The notes: generated by a model from the letters alone, not told the origin. A DNA stretch of 64,000 bases from Microbacterium pullorum (GCF_014836535.1 NZ_JACSQP010000005.1:186001-250000), one strand, 5' to 3'; shown: positions 1 through 9,126, counted from the first letter of the stretch. Numbers and translations are program-made.

Positions 1-135
1 ATCCTCGACAAGAACGTGCGGCTGCTCGACGGCGCGACCGTCGGTGTCGACCGGGCGCGCGACCTGTCGCGAGGATTCACCGTCACAGACTCCGGCATCA
101 CGATCGTCGGCAAGAACGTCATCGTCGAGCGTTAG
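1..135 (+). CDS. glgC: Glucose-1-phosphate adenylyltransferase, C-terminal end only
   Basis: The window opens inside this gene; only the last 44 codons before a TAG stop are present. The translated tail contains [13 protein letters not shown] and ITIVGKNV, which match the end of the left-handed beta-helix domain of actinobacterial GlgC, the enzyme that makes ADP-glucose for glycogen. The catalytic nucleotidyltransferase part lies upstream of the window, so the call rests on the tail alone. It is followed 32 bases later by serB on the same strand. Confidence 0.75.
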   Translation: MLDKNVRLLDGATVGVDRARDLSRGFTVTDSGITIVGKNVIVER

Positions 136-152
136 CACCACGCCGCGGGCGA

Positions 153-158
153 TAGCGT
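153..158 (+). promoter_or_regulatory. Candidate -10 box (TAGCGT) for serB
   Basis: TAGCGT fits the actinobacterial TANNNT -10 pattern and lies 9 nt before the serB ATG. The identical hexamer recurs before dedA, the FUSC gene, the Pr6Pr gene and the 60.9-kb lipoprotein gene. I see no clear -35. Confidence 0.4.
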
Positions 159-167
159 GGAGGCGTG

Positions 168-800
168 ATGCCTGCCCGGTTCCTCGTCGTGTTCGACGCC
201 GATTCCACACTCCTGCGCAACGAGGTCATCGAGCTCATCGCCGACGAAGCCGGGCGCGGCGCCGAGGTGGCCGCGGCCACCGAGGCCGCGATGCGGGGCG
301 AAGTGGACTTCGCCGCGAGCCTGCGCTCGCGCGTCGCGACGCTCGAGGGCGTACCGGTGGCCTCCTTCGCGCGCGTCCTGGCGCGAGTGGAACCCACGCC
401 GGGTGCGCGGGAACTCATCGACGCGATCCATGCGCGCGGCGGTGTCGCGGCCGTCGTCTCGGGCGGCTTCCACGAGATCCTCGACACCGTCGCGCCCGAT
501 CTCGGCGTGGATGTCTGGCGCGCGAACCGGTTGAGCACGACGGCGGACGCGCTCACCGGCCTCGTCGAAGGGGCGATCGTGGACGCCGCCGGCAAGGCGG
601 CCGCGCTGCGCGAGTGGGCCGCCGCCCACGGTGTGCCCCTGTGCCGCACCATCGCGATCGGCGACGGTGCGAACGACCTGCAGATGATGGCCGTCGCCGG
701 GCTCGGCATCGCGTTCAACGCGAAGCCCGCCGTGCGCGCGCAGGCCGACCTCGTGATCGAGGCCGTCGATCTGCGGCAGGTCATCCCGCTCCTGCCCTGA
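168..800 (+). CDS. serB: Phosphoserine phosphatase (HAD family)
   Basis: A 210-residue HAD-superfamily phosphatase that would release serine from phosphoserine in the last step of serine synthesis. The DxDST nucleophile motif is at residues 10-14 and the GDGANDL metal-binding motif at about 165-171, both in the places expected for SerB. The protein is the short, single-domain form without an ACT domain. I chose ATG 168 over GTG 165 because GGAGG at 159-163 is better spaced for it. HAD-IB relatives acting on other phosphates cannot be excluded from the motifs alone. Confidence 0.8.
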   Translation: MPARFLVVFDADSTLLRNEVIELIADEAGRGAEVAAATEAAMRGEVDFAASLRSRVATLEGVPVASFARVLARVEPTPGARELIDAIHARGGVAAVVSGGFHEILDTVAPDLGVDVWRANRLSTTADALTGLVEGAIVDAAGKAAALREWAAAHGVPLCRTIAIGDGANDLQMMAVAGLGIAFNAKPAVRAQADLVIEAVDLRQVIPLLP

Positions 801-827
801 GCGGGTGCGGGTGTCGGATGCCGGTCC

Positions 828-833
828 TACCCT
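828..833 (+). promoter_or_regulatory. Candidate leaderless promoter -10 (TACCCT) for the hydrolase at 840
   Basis: TACCCT lies exactly 6 nt before the ATG at 840, and no Shine-Dalgarno sequence is visible, so transcription probably starts at or next to the start codon. Confidence 0.45.
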
Positions 834-839
834 GACCGC

Positions 840-1529
840 ATGGACATCATCCTCATCCCCGGCCTCTGGCTCGATGCGTCATCGTGGGATGCCGTCGTCC
901 CGATTCTCGTCGAGGCCGGCCACTCCCCTCGTCCACTGACGCTCCCGGGCGTGGGCGCTTCCGGGGCGGACAGCGCCGACATCGGCATCGCCGACTGGGT
1001 CGAGGCGGTCGTCGCCGAGATCGACCGGTCGGCCCATCCCGTCGTCCTCGTCGGGCACAGCGGTGGCGGCAATGTCGCGTGGGGCGCGGCCGACGCCCGC
1101 CCCGACCGGGTGGCGCGCGTCGTGTTCGTCGACACCGTGCCGCCGCCGGACGGCGCAGACATCTCGGAGTTCCCGGTGGTCGACGGGGTCGCCGGCTTTC
1201 CCGGCTGGGACTTCTTCGACCACGACGACGTCGCCGACCTCGACGACGAGGTGCGTGCGGCGACCGCGCCACGCACGCGCAGCGTGCCCGCCCGGGTGCC
1301 CACCGATGCGCTGTCGTTGCACGATCCGCGACGCCACGACGTGCCGGTGACGATCCTGTCGGGCGGCATGGATGCGCAGTCGCTGCCCGCCATGCTCGCG
1401 CAGTGGCCGGCGTTCGACGCCGAGTTCACCGCGATCCGCGACGCGCAGATCGTGCGCCTCGGGTCGGGTCACTGGCCGCAGTTCTCGCAGCCGCGTGCCT
1501 TGGGCGACGCGATCGTCGCGGCGGTGTGA
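840..1529 (+). CDS. Alpha/beta hydrolase
   Basis: A 229-residue soluble alpha/beta-hydrolase. It opens with the strand typical of the fold (IILIPGLWLD), has the nucleophile elbow GHSGGG with Ser74, and a C-terminal GSGHWPQ with His211 as the likely catalytic histidine. There is no signal peptide. This fold covers esterases, lactonases and C-C hydrolases, and nothing here fixes the substrate. The gene stands alone and converges on fabG with only 19 bases between the stops. Its promoter looks leaderless (see 828-833). Confidence 0.75.
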   Translation: MDIILIPGLWLDASSWDAVVPILVEAGHSPRPLTLPGVGASGADSADIGIADWVEAVVAEIDRSAHPVVLVGHSGGGNVAWGAADARPDRVARVVFVDTVPPPDGADISEFPVVDGVAGFPGWDFFDHDDVADLDDEVRAATAPRTRSVPARVPTDALSLHDPRRHDVPVTILSGGMDAQSLPAMLAQWPAFDAEFTAIRDAQIVRLGSGHWPQFSQPRALGDAIVAAV

Positions 1530-1548
1530 CCGCGGCAGCCGATGGGGC

Positions 1549-2301
<753 letters not shown>

Positions 2302-2374
2302 CTACCGCCGCCCCCGTTTGACACCCGCCGATCGCACTGGGACGCTGGGACCAGGTTCTAGGAAAGGCACGTCG

Positions 2375-2983
2375 TTGAGCACTTCGGACAGCACTCCCCC
2401 CGCTGAGGGCGCGAACGAGCCGGCCGCGCCGACTCCGCCTTCCACGCCGCCGGCCTACACGCCGCCGCCCGAGTACACCGCACCGCCGGCGTACTCGCCG
2501 CCCGCCTACTCGCCGCCGCCCGCCGCACCCCCGTATGGGGCGCAGCCGCCCTATGGTGCACCGCCCGCGCAGCCCGCCTACGGTCAGCCCGCAGAGCAGC
2601 CCTACGGCCAGCCCGCGGAGCAGCCCGCCTACGGCGCCCCCGCCGCGCAGCCGGGTGCCTACCCCGCCTACGGACAGCCCGCCTACGGACAGCCCGCCTA
2701 CGGCGCGTACGGCTACGGCGAAGTGAAGACCAACGTGCTGGCGCTCATCTCGATGATCGCCAGCATCGCGGGCGTCACGTTCGTCCCCGTCCTCGGGTCG
2801 CTCGCCGGTGCCATCATGGGCCACATCGCGCTGCGGCAGATCGCGACGACCGGCGAGAAGGGCCGCGGCATGGCTCTGACCGGTGTGATCCTCGGCTGGG
2901 TGGGCCTGGCGCTGCTCATCCTGCTGATCGTGGGGTTCGTGCTCTTCTTCGTCGCGGCATCGTCTTCGCGCATCTACTACTGA
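2375..2983 (+). CDS. DUF4190 membrane protein with Pro/Tyr/Gln-rich N-terminus
   Basis: About 202 residues. The first 120 are low-complexity, rich in proline, tyrosine and glutamine with repeated YGQPA and YGAP units, and are probably disordered. The last 80 form a DUF4190 domain: two hydrophobic segments (VLALISMIASIAGV and ALTGVILGWVGLAL) around a GHIALRQI loop. I place the start at TTG 2375 because GGAAAGG at 2361-2367 is 7 nt upstream; the frame is open further upstream, but that part overlaps fabG on the other strand. DUF4190 proteins are common in actinobacteria and have no firm function. Confidence 0.75.
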   Translation: MSTSDSTPPAEGANEPAAPTPPSTPPAYTPPPEYTAPPAYSPPAYSPPPAAPPYGAQPPYGAPPAQPAYGQPAEQPYGQPAEQPAYGAPAAQPGAYPAYGQPAYGQPAYGAYGYGEVKTNVLALISMIASIAGVTFVPVLGSLAGAIMGHIALRQIATTGEKGRGMALTGVILGWVGLALLILLIVGFVLFFVAASSSRIYY

Positions 2984-3017
2984 GCCTGCGCACGGCACCG
3001 CCCCGCCGCATGCGGCG

Positions 3018-3023
3018 TAGGCT
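3018..3023 (+). promoter_or_regulatory. Candidate -10 (TAGGCT) for the DUF3099 gene
   Basis: TAGGCT lies 9 nt before the GTG at 3033, with no ribosome binding site between them, which again suggests a leaderless or near-leaderless transcript for the three-gene run 3033-4494. Confidence 0.4.
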
Positions 3024-3032
3024 TGACGCACC

Positions 3033-3398
3033 GTGAAGAAGTCCACCAGAGCACAGTCTGCGACCTCGCTCCCGCCCGCACCGCGGGACGAAGCGGGATC
3101 GCGCATGACGGCGTATCTCATCACGATGACCGTGCGTGCCACGTGCTTCGTGCTGATGGTGGTCATCACGCCCTACGGGTGGCATACGGCGCTGCTGGCG
3201 ATCGGTGCGATCGTGCTGCCGTACTTCGCGGTCGTCCTGGCGAACGTCGGCACGGACACCCGGCCGACGCGAGCGGTGAACCCGGAGCGCGCCCTGCCTG
3301 CGGCCCCCACCACGCCGCCCCCGCCGCCCGTCGAGCGGCCGCAGGTCATCCGCCTCGACGAACAGCCGCCGCCCGAACCAGGAGCCCCCGAGAAGTGA
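3033..3398 (+). CDS. DUF3099 family small membrane protein
   Basis: A 121-residue protein with a basic N-terminus, two hydrophobic segments at roughly residues 28-46 and 52-70 (YLITMTVRATCFVL, then LLAIGAIVLPYF), and a proline-rich acidic tail. This pattern matches the actinobacterial DUF3099 family, whose role is unknown. It starts with GTG and its stop overlaps the next gene's GTG by four bases (GTGA), so translation is probably coupled to the downstream Cys protein and SURF1. Confidence 0.75.
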   Translation: MKKSTRAQSATSLPPAPRDEAGSRMTAYLITMTVRATCFVLMVVITPYGWHTALLAIGAIVLPYFAVVLANVGTDTRPTRAVNPERALPAAPTTPPPPPVERPQVIRLDEQPPPEPGAPEK

Positions 3399-3598
3399 AC
3401 GAGACCATCTGCTCCCGAGCCGGCTGCCGGGCAGAGGCTCGTTGGCTCGTGGTGTGGCGCAACCCCCGCATCCACCCCGCCGATCGCCGCAAAACGTGGG
3501 CGGCGTGCGACGAGCACGTGGGCTACCTCCGCGATTACCTCGCGGCGCGGGACTTCCCGGTCGCCGTCGAGACTCTCGCCGAAGCGGGCACCTCGTGA
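3395..3598 (+). CDS. Small conserved Cys/His protein between DUF3099 and SURF1
   Basis: A 67-residue protein translated through four-base GTGA overlaps with both neighbours. It begins with a CSRAGC segment and later carries CDEH, giving three cysteines and two histidines that could bind a metal, and it contains a WRNPRIHPADRRKTW block. From memory, relatives of this size are sometimes labelled acetone carboxylase in databases, but at 67 residues it cannot be that enzyme. Its tight coupling to SURF1 suggests a link to the cytochrome oxidase assembly operon; that is inference only. Confidence 0.7.
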   Translation: MNETICSRAGCRAEARWLVVWRNPRIHPADRRKTWAACDEHVGYLRDYLAARDFPVAVETLAEAGTS

Positions 3599-4494
3599 GC
3601 CGCCGGCCCGCGCCCGCCGCCGTCCGCTGGTCGGGATACGTCGTCGTGGCGATCCTCTTCGCCGTGGCCTGCGCCTACCTCTCGCAATGGCAGTTCGCCC
3701 GCAACGAGGAGCGCAGCACACAGCTGGACCTCGTGGCGCAGAACTACGATGCCGACCCGGTTCCGCTGACCGAACTGCTCCCCGCCGGCGGCGAGTTCGA
3801 CCCGGGCGACCAATGGCATCCGGTCACCCTCGTCGGCGAATACGACAACGACTCCCAGCTGCTGGTGCGCAACCGACCGCACGGCGGCACCTCGGCGTTC
3901 GAGGTGCTCGTGCCGTTCCACACCGACGACGGCCGCGTCGTGATCGTCGACCGCGGCTGGGTGCCGCCGGGTGCCGACGGGCCCGACCCCGATGTCGTGC
4001 CGGCCGCCCCCGAGGGACCGGCCACGGTCGTCGTGCGTCTGAAGGCCGGCGAGGCGCTGCCCAACTCGGGACGCTCCGCGCCCGCCGGACAGGTCCCCAC
4101 CATCCACCTGCCGCTCATCGCCGACGCGATCGACGGCGGCGACGACGTCGTGCTCGACGCCTACGGCCTGATGGTGTCCGAGGCCCCGGCACCGGCGACG
4201 ACGCCGAATGCCATCGACTCGCCCTCCGAGGACCCGGGCCCACACCTGTCATACGCGATCCAGTGGATCCTGTTCGCGATCATGGGCTTCGTGTTCATCG
4301 CGTACATGATCCGCTCCGAGCTGCGCCACCGGCGTGAGGACGCCGCCGACCGCGCCGACGCTGCGGCCGCCCTGGCGTCCGGAGACGCGGATGCCGCCGC
4401 TCGCCGTGCTGCACGGCGGCCGCGACCGGTGAAGGTGCGACGCGACCGCGATGCCGAGGACGAGGACGCCCTGCTCGACAGCGCGGGTCGCTGA
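3595..4494 (+). CDS. SURF1 family cytochrome oxidase biogenesis protein
   Basis: A 299-residue SURF1-family membrane protein, thought to help insert or protect heme A during cytochrome c oxidase assembly. A first transmembrane helix lies near residues 12-30, followed by the family hallmark LSQWQFARNEER, an extracytoplasmic domain with LVRNRPH and VIVDRGWVPPG, and a second helix near residues 222-244. The charged C-terminal tail of about 50 residues (Ala/Arg/Asp-rich) is longer than usual. GTG 3595 overlaps the previous stop. The other heme A and O genes of this window, ctaA and ctaB, are 16-19 kb away. Confidence 0.85.
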   Translation: MSRRPAPAAVRWSGYVVVAILFAVACAYLSQWQFARNEERSTQLDLVAQNYDADPVPLTELLPAGGEFDPGDQWHPVTLVGEYDNDSQLLVRNRPHGGTSAFEVLVPFHTDDGRVVIVDRGWVPPGADGPDPDVVPAAPEGPATVVVRLKAGEALPNSGRSAPAGQVPTIHLPLIADAIDGGDDVVLDAYGLMVSEAPAPATTPNAIDSPSEDPGPHLSYAIQWILFAIMGFVFIAYMIRSELRHRREDAADRADAAAALASGDADAAARRAARRPRPVKVRRDRDAEDEDALLDSAGR

Positions 4495-4530
4495 GCGCCG
4501 CACTGTCACGCGCCGGCGGACGCCCGCGGC

Positions 4531-6129
4531 TCAGGCGAGGGTGATGAGGTCGGCGTAGTCGCGACCCCAGATGTCCTCGACGCCGTCGGGGAGGATCAGC
4601 ACCCGCTCCGGGTTGAGCGCGTGCACCGCGCCCTCGTCGTGCGAGACGAGCACGACCGCGCCCTCGTAGTGCGACAGCGCGTCGAGGATCTCCTCGCGCG
4701 ACGCGGGGTCGAGGTTGTTGGTGGGCTCGTCGAGCAGCAGCATGTTGGCGCTGGAGACCACGAGCGTCGCGAGCGACAGCCGGGTCTTCTCGCCACCGGA
4801 AAGGACTGCGGCGGGCTTGAGCACGTCGTCGCCGGTGAACAGGAACGAGCCCAGCACCTTGCGCGCCTCGGTGGCGGTGATGTCGGGAGCGGCGGACATC
4901 ATGTTCTCCAGCACCGACCGGTTGACGTCGAGGTTCTCGTGCTCCTGAGCGTAGTAGCCGATCTTCAGGCCGTGTCCGGGCTGCAGCTCCCCGGTGTCGG
5001 GCTTGTCGACGCCGGCGAGGATGCGCAGCAGCGTCGTCTTGCCGGCACCGTTGAGTCCGAGCACCACGACCTTGGATCCGCGGTCGATCGCGAGGTCGAC
5101 GTCGGTGAAGATCTCCAGCGATCCGTACGACTTCGACAGTCCGGTCGCCATGAGCGGCGTCTTGCCGCACGGAGCGGGCTTGGGGAAGCGGAGCTTGGCG
5201 ACGCGATCTTCCTGACGCACGTCATCGAGACCGGCGAGCATCTTCTCGGCGCGCGCGACCATCTGGTGCGCCGCGGCCGCCTTGGACGCCTTCGCCCCGA
5301 ACCGGGCCGCCTGCATCTGCAGCACGGTGGCCTTCTTCTCGACGTTGGCGCGCTCCTTCTTGCGGCGCTCCTCGTCGGCCACGCGCTGGCGCAGGTAGTT
5401 CTTCCAGTTCATGTTGTAGACGTCGATGACCTGGCGGTTCGCGTCGAGGTAGAACACGCGGTTGACCGTCTCACCGACCAGCTCCACATCGTGCGAGATG
5501 ACGATGAGGCCGCCCTTGTAGTTCTTCAGGAACTCCCGCAGCCACACGACACTGTCGGCGTCGAGGTGGTTCGTCGGCTCGTCGAGGATCATCGTCTCGG
5601 CGTCGGAAAACAGGATGCGCGCCAGCTCGATGCGTCGGCGCTGACCACCCGAGAGGGTCGACAGCGGCTGATCGAGGATGCGGTCGGGAAGCGAGAGGTT
5701 GTGCGCGATGGTCGCCGCCTCCGCCTCGGCCGTGTACCCGCCGAGGGCTTCGAAGCGCTCGGTGAGGTTGGCGTAGCGTCGCATCGCCTTCGCGGCGACG
5801 GCGGGGTCGTCCGAGCCCATGGCGACGGATGCCTCGTGCATGCCGATCGCGAGGGTGCCCAGTCCACGCGCATCGAGGATGCGGGTGCGGGCGAGCATGG
5901 CGGGGTCCCCCGAACGCGGGTCCTGCGGCAGGTAGCCGAGTTCGCCGGAGCGGTCGACGCGTCCCTCGGCGGGCAGCAGGTCGCCGGCGAGCACCTTGGT
6001 GAGCGTGGTCTTGCCCGCACCGTTGCGGCCGACGAGTCCGATCTTGTCTCCGTCGGACACGCGGAAGGAGACGTCCGACATGAGCACGCGGGCGCCCACG
6101 CGGATCTCGAGGTCGTGCACGGCGAGCAC
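4531..6129 (-). CDS. ABC-F family ATPase
   Basis: A 532-residue soluble protein with two ABC ATPase domains and no membrane segments. The first domain has Walker A GRNGAGKTT (34-42) and LSGGQ; a charged linker rich in Lys, Arg and Ala (KKERANVEKKA) joins it to the second domain with GLNGAGKTT and LSGGE. This is the ABC-F layout of translation factors that bind the ribosomal E site. The subgroup (housekeeping EttA or Uup type versus antibiotic ribosomal protection) cannot be settled from the sequence alone. The start is GTG 6129. A TATACT -10 candidate is at 6191-6186. Confidence 0.85.
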   Translation of the reverse strand: MLAVHDLEIRVGARVLMSDVSFRVSDGDKIGLVGRNGAGKTTLTKVLAGDLLPAEGRVDRSGELGYLPQDPRSGDPAMLARTRILDARGLGTLAIGMHEASVAMGSDDPAVAAKAMRRYANLTERFEALGGYTAEAEAATIAHNLSLPDRILDQPLSTLSGGQRRRIELARILFSDAETMILDEPTNHLDADSVVWLREFLKNYKGGLIVISHDVELVGETVNRVFYLDANRQVIDVYNMNWKNYLRQRVADEERRKKERANVEKKATVLQMQAARFGAKASKAAAAHQMVARAEKMLAGLDDVRQEDRVAKLRFPKPAPCGKTPLMATGLSKSYGSLEIFTDVDLAIDRGSKVVVLGLNGAGKTTLLRILAGVDKPDTGELQPGHGLKIGYYAQEHENLDVNRSVLENMMSAAPDITATEARKVLGSFLFTGDDVLKPAAVLSGGEKTRLSLATLVVSSANMLLLDEPTNNLDPASREEILDALSHYEGAVVLVSHDEGAVHALNPERVLILPDGVEDIWGRDYADLITLA

Positions 6130-6185
6130 AGCGAACGTCCGTTCTTAGAAGGGGGTGGTGGAATCAGGCACAGGGCCAGCCCCCC

Positions 6186-6191
6186 AGTATA
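6186..6191 (-). promoter_or_regulatory. Candidate -10 (TATACT) for the ABC-F gene
   Basis: On the minus strand TATACT lies about 57 nt upstream of the GTG start. It is a near-perfect -10 hexamer in a GC-rich background. No convincing -35 was found. Confidence 0.4.
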
Positions 6192-6287
6192 GGTCGCGCC
6201 ACCTGTGCGCCCGCTCGGGACGCAAGACACCCCCACAGAGTGAGGCGGGTGCTACCTCAGAGGGATGTGCGCGCCGACGGCCGTTCG

Positions 6288-6293
6288 TAGCGT
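6288..6293 (+). promoter_or_regulatory. Candidate leaderless promoter -10 (TAGCGT) for dedA-like gene
   Basis: TAGCGT lies exactly 6 nt before the GTG at 6300. No separate ribosome binding site fits between box and start. Confidence 0.45.
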
Positions 6294-6299
6294 CGAGGG

Positions 6300-6953
6300 G
6301 TGGACGTCATCAACGATCTCATCCTGCTGACCGTGGCCTCGCCGTGGCTGTACCTCGTCATGCTCATCGTCGCCATCGTGGACGGGTTCTTCCCGCCGGT
6401 GCCGAGCGAGACCGTGCTCGTCGCGGCGGCGGCGGTGGCCGTCTCGTCCGGCGGGCCGAATCTGATCGTGCTGGGCATCGCGGCGGCGCTCGGCGCCATG
6501 ATCGGCGACAACCTGGCGTATGCAATCGGCCGCCGCGTCGGTACGCGCCGGTGGGGGTGGATGCGACGCCCGCGGGTGGCGGCCGCGTTCACGCGGGCGG
6601 CCGCGACGCTGGATCGTCGTGCCGCCGCGCTCATCATCGGCGCCCGCTACGTCCCGGTCGGCCGTGTCGCGGTCAACATGTCCGCGGGCGCTCTCGCCTA
6701 CCTATGGCGCCGGTTCCTGCCGCTCAGCGCGATCGCGGCCGTCTCGTGGACGCTCTACAGCACAGGGCTCGGCGTGCTCGCCGGCCACTGGATGGCCGAC
6801 CAGCCCTTCCTCAGCGCACTCGTCGGCATCGTGCTGGCCCTCGCGATCGGCATCGTGATCGACCGTGTCGCGGCGATGCGGCGAGCGCGGCAGGCGCGGG
6901 CGACGGTCGCGGCATCCGCTCCTTCGCGGAATCCGGAGATGGCAGGTTGCTGA
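6300..6953 (+). CDS. DedA family membrane protein
   Basis: A 217-residue inner membrane protein with about five hydrophobic segments. The family features are visible: an N-terminal helix running into the FFPPVPSE loop, GDNLAYAIGRRVG, and the GARYVPVGRVAVNMSAG block, where the arginines are those needed for function in studied DedA proteins. DedA members are thought to flip phospholipids or undecaprenyl phosphate using the proton gradient. The start is GTG 6300 behind a leaderless-type -10. No functional partner is next to it. Confidence 0.85.
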   Translation: MDVINDLILLTVASPWLYLVMLIVAIVDGFFPPVPSETVLVAAAAVAVSSGGPNLIVLGIAAALGAMIGDNLAYAIGRRVGTRRWGWMRRPRVAAAFTRAAATLDRRAAALIIGARYVPVGRVAVNMSAGALAYLWRRFLPLSAIAAVSWTLYSTGLGVLAGHWMADQPFLSALVGIVLALAIGIVIDRVAAMRRARQARATVAASAPSRNPEMAGC

Positions 6954-6993
6954 CGCAGCCGGATTCGGTTCGGCATACGGGCTCGCCAGGAAG

Positions 6994-7012
6994 TAAAGTA
7001 AGCCTGCCCTAA
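6994..7012 (+). promoter_or_regulatory. DtxR/IdeR-type iron box upstream of siderophore uptake operon
   Basis: The 19 bases TAAAGTAAGCCTGCCCTAA agree with the DtxR/IdeR consensus TWAGGTTAGSCTAACCTWA at 15 of 19 positions. The box sits 34 nt before the start of the first operon gene, where an iron-loaded repressor would block transcription. Known biology: DtxR/IdeR shuts off siderophore uptake when iron is plentiful. The regulator gene itself is not in this window. Confidence 0.75.
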
Positions 7013-7045
7013 TCTCTTGGGGCCCCGCCACACACGGAGGATGCC

Positions 7046-8074
7046 ATGCCCCGCACACGATTCACCGCCGCCGCCGCGTCACTCGCGGCCGCCGCGCTGC
7101 TGCTCTCCGGCTGCGCCGGTGGGACGGCCGCAGATGCCGGCTCCGCCGGATCGTCGGATGCCGAGTTCGAAGCGATCACGATCCAGCATGCGCTGGGCGA
7201 GACCACGATCACCGAGAAGCCCGAGCGTGTCGCGACGATCGCGTGGGCGAACCACGAGGTGCCCCTCGCGCTCGGCGTCGTGCCGGTCGGCATGAGCAAG
7301 GCCACGTGGGGCGACGATGACGGCGACGGTGTGCTGCCGTGGGTCGAGGAGCGGCTGGAAGAACTCGACGCCGAGACCCCCGTGCTGTTCGATGAGACCG
7401 ACGGCATCGATTTCGAGGCCGTGGCCGACACCCAGCCCGATGTGATCCTCGCCGCCTACTCCGGGCTGACGCCCGAGGAGTACGAGACGCTGTCGAAGAT
7501 CGCGCCTGTCGTCGCCTACCCCGACATCGCGTGGGCCACGTCCTACGAGGACATGATCCGCCTCAACTCCGCAGTCCTCGGACTCGCCGACGAAGGCGAG
7601 CAGTTGATCGAGGACCTGCACGCCGAGGTCGACACGGCCCTGGCCGCCCAGCCCGCGCTGGCCGACGCGAAGGTGCTGTTCTCCTACCTCGACCCCGCCG
7701 ACTTCAGCACGGTGGGCTTCTACACCAGCCACGACACCCGGCCCGGCTTCCTCGAGAGCCTCGGTCTTCCCACGCCGGCCGTGGTGACGGAGGAGTCCGA
7801 GGGCACCGATGCGTTCTACCTCACCATCAGCTCCGAAGAAGCCGACCGCTTCTCCGACGTCGACGTGTTCGTCACGTACGGCACCGCCGACGGCGCGATC
7901 ATCGAGCAGCTGCAGGCCGACCCCCTGCTCTCGCAGATCCCCGCCATCGCCGAGGGCCGCATCGCGATCCTCGAGGAGTCGAGCCCGCTCGCGGCATCGG
8001 CGAACCCGTCGCCGCTGTCGATCGGCTGGGGCATCGACGAGTACTTCGCCGTGCTCGCCGGCGCTCTGAACTGA
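7046..8074 (+). CDS. Iron-siderophore ABC transporter, substrate-binding lipoprotein
   Basis: A 342-residue lipoprotein of the FhuD/BtuF-like periplasmic-binding superfamily. A lipoprotein signal peptide ends in LLSGC, with Cys23 as the lipidated residue. The mature part contains the class features RVATIAWANHEVPLALG and EAVADTQPDVILAAYSG. It would capture a ferric siderophore outside the membrane and hand it to the permeases encoded next. CGGAGG at 7035-7040 precedes ATG 7046, which I prefer to ATG 7041 because of spacing. First gene of a five-gene operon behind a DtxR-type box; the siderophore is unknown. Confidence 0.9.
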   Translation: MPRTRFTAAAASLAAAALLLSGCAGGTAADAGSAGSSDAEFEAITIQHALGETTITEKPERVATIAWANHEVPLALGVVPVGMSKATWGDDDGDGVLPWVEERLEELDAETPVLFDETDGIDFEAVADTQPDVILAAYSGLTPEEYETLSKIAPVVAYPDIAWATSYEDMIRLNSAVLGLADEGEQLIEDLHAEVDTALAAQPALADAKVLFSYLDPADFSTVGFYTSHDTRPGFLESLGLPTPAVVTEESEGTDAFYLTISSEEADRFSDVDVFVTYGTADGAIIEQLQADPLLSQIPAIAEGRIAILEESSPLAASANPSPLSIGWGIDEYFAVLAGALN

Positions 8075-8079
8075 GTCGG

Positions 8080-9126
8080 GTGATCGACCAGAGCACTCCC
8101 GCGCCGCTGCCGGACACCGCCGCTCTGCGGCGCCCGGCAGCGGTGCGTCTGGCGTGGATCGGCGCGGGCGTGGCCGCGCTGGGGCTGCTGGTCGTGGCAT
8201 CCGTCGCCTTCGGCGTGCGCGACGTGTCGATCGCCGAGATCCTGCGTGGCCTGAGCGGTGACACCGACGGCATCGCCGAGGCCGCCGTCGTCGCCCGCAT
8301 CCCGCGCACCGTCCTGGCGCTGCTCGTCGGGGCGGCGCTGGCGATGTCGGGGGCGACCATGCAGGCCGTCACGCGCAACCCGCTGGCCGATCCCGGCATC
8401 CTCGGGGTCTCCGGCGGCGCGAGTCTCGCCGTCGTCATCGGCATCGCGTTCTTCGGCCTCTCCGCCCCCTACGCCGTCATGGGCGTCGCCATCGCCGGCG
8501 CGGCCGTCGCGGCCGTCTTCGTCTACGCGGTCGGTTCGCTCGGCCGCGGCGGCGCGACCCCGCTGAAGCTCACCCTCGCCGGCGCCGCCAGCTCCGCCGC
8601 CTTCATGTCCCTGGTCAGCGCCGTCCTGCTGCCCCGCGTGGACGTGCTGGAGACCTTCCGCTTCTGGCAGATCGGCGGCGTCGGCGGTGCCACGTGGGAC
8701 CGCATCATCGCCCTCCTCCCCGTGCTCGGCATCGGCGCACTCATCTGTCTCGCCACCGCCCGCGGGATGAACTCGCTCGCCCTCGGCGACGACCTCGCCG
8801 CGGGTCTCGGCGAGAACGTCGCCCGCACGCGCCTCGTCTCCTCCGCCGGGGCCATCGTGCTGTGCGGGGCCGCCACCGCGGTCGCCGGACCCATCGCCTT
8901 CGTCGGCCTCGTGATCCCGCACCTGTGCCGACTGCTGATCGGCACCGACCATCGCTGGCTGCTGCCGCTGTCGGCACTCGCGGGAGCCGCGCTGCTCGTG
9001 GCCGCCGACGTCGTCGGGCGGGTCATCGCCCGACCGTCCGAGATCGAGGTCGGCATCATCACGGCGCTCATCGGCGCGCCGGTGTTCATCTGGATCGTGC
9101 GACGCCAGCGGGTGAGGGAACTGTGA
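8080..9126 (+). CDS. Iron-siderophore ABC transporter permease (FecCD family), first subunit
   Basis: A 348-residue polytopic membrane protein of the FecCD family. Diagnostic stretches include RIPRTVLALLVGAALAMSGATMQ, shortened here to the core RIPRT...GAALA, then RNPLADPGILG and GLVIPHLCR, all typical of siderophore or B12 permeases. It pairs with the next gene to form the membrane channel. GTG 8080 lies 5 bases after the binding-protein stop; its own stop overlaps the next GTG by four bases. Confidence 0.9.
   Translation: MIDQSTPAPLPDTAALRRPAAVRLAWIGAGVAALGLLVVASVAFGVRDVSIAEILRGLSGDTDGIAEAAVVARIPRTVLALLVGAALAMSGATMQAVTRNPLADPGILGVSGGASLAVVIGIAFFGLSAPYAVMGVAIAGAAVAAVFVYAVGSLGRGGATPLKLTLAGAASSAAFMSLVSAVLLPRVDVLETFRFWQIGGVGGATWDRIIALLPVLGIGALICLATARGMNSLALGDDLAAGLGENVARTRLVSSAGAIVLCGAATAVAGPIAFVGLVIPHLCRLLIGTDHRWLLPLSALAGAALLVAADVVGRVIARPSEIEVGIITALIGAPVFIWIVRRQRVREL

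Noticed and set aside
3395..3598. Acetone carboxylase label for the 67-residue protein
   Set aside because: Acetone carboxylase subunits are far larger and share no motif with this protein.
4621..6192. Long plus-strand frame opposite the ABC-F gene, and similar antisense frames opposite tkt, pgi, zwf, uvrA and uvrB
   Set aside because: Shadow frames of strongly conserved genes; translations show no domain and are typical of high-GC coding sequence.
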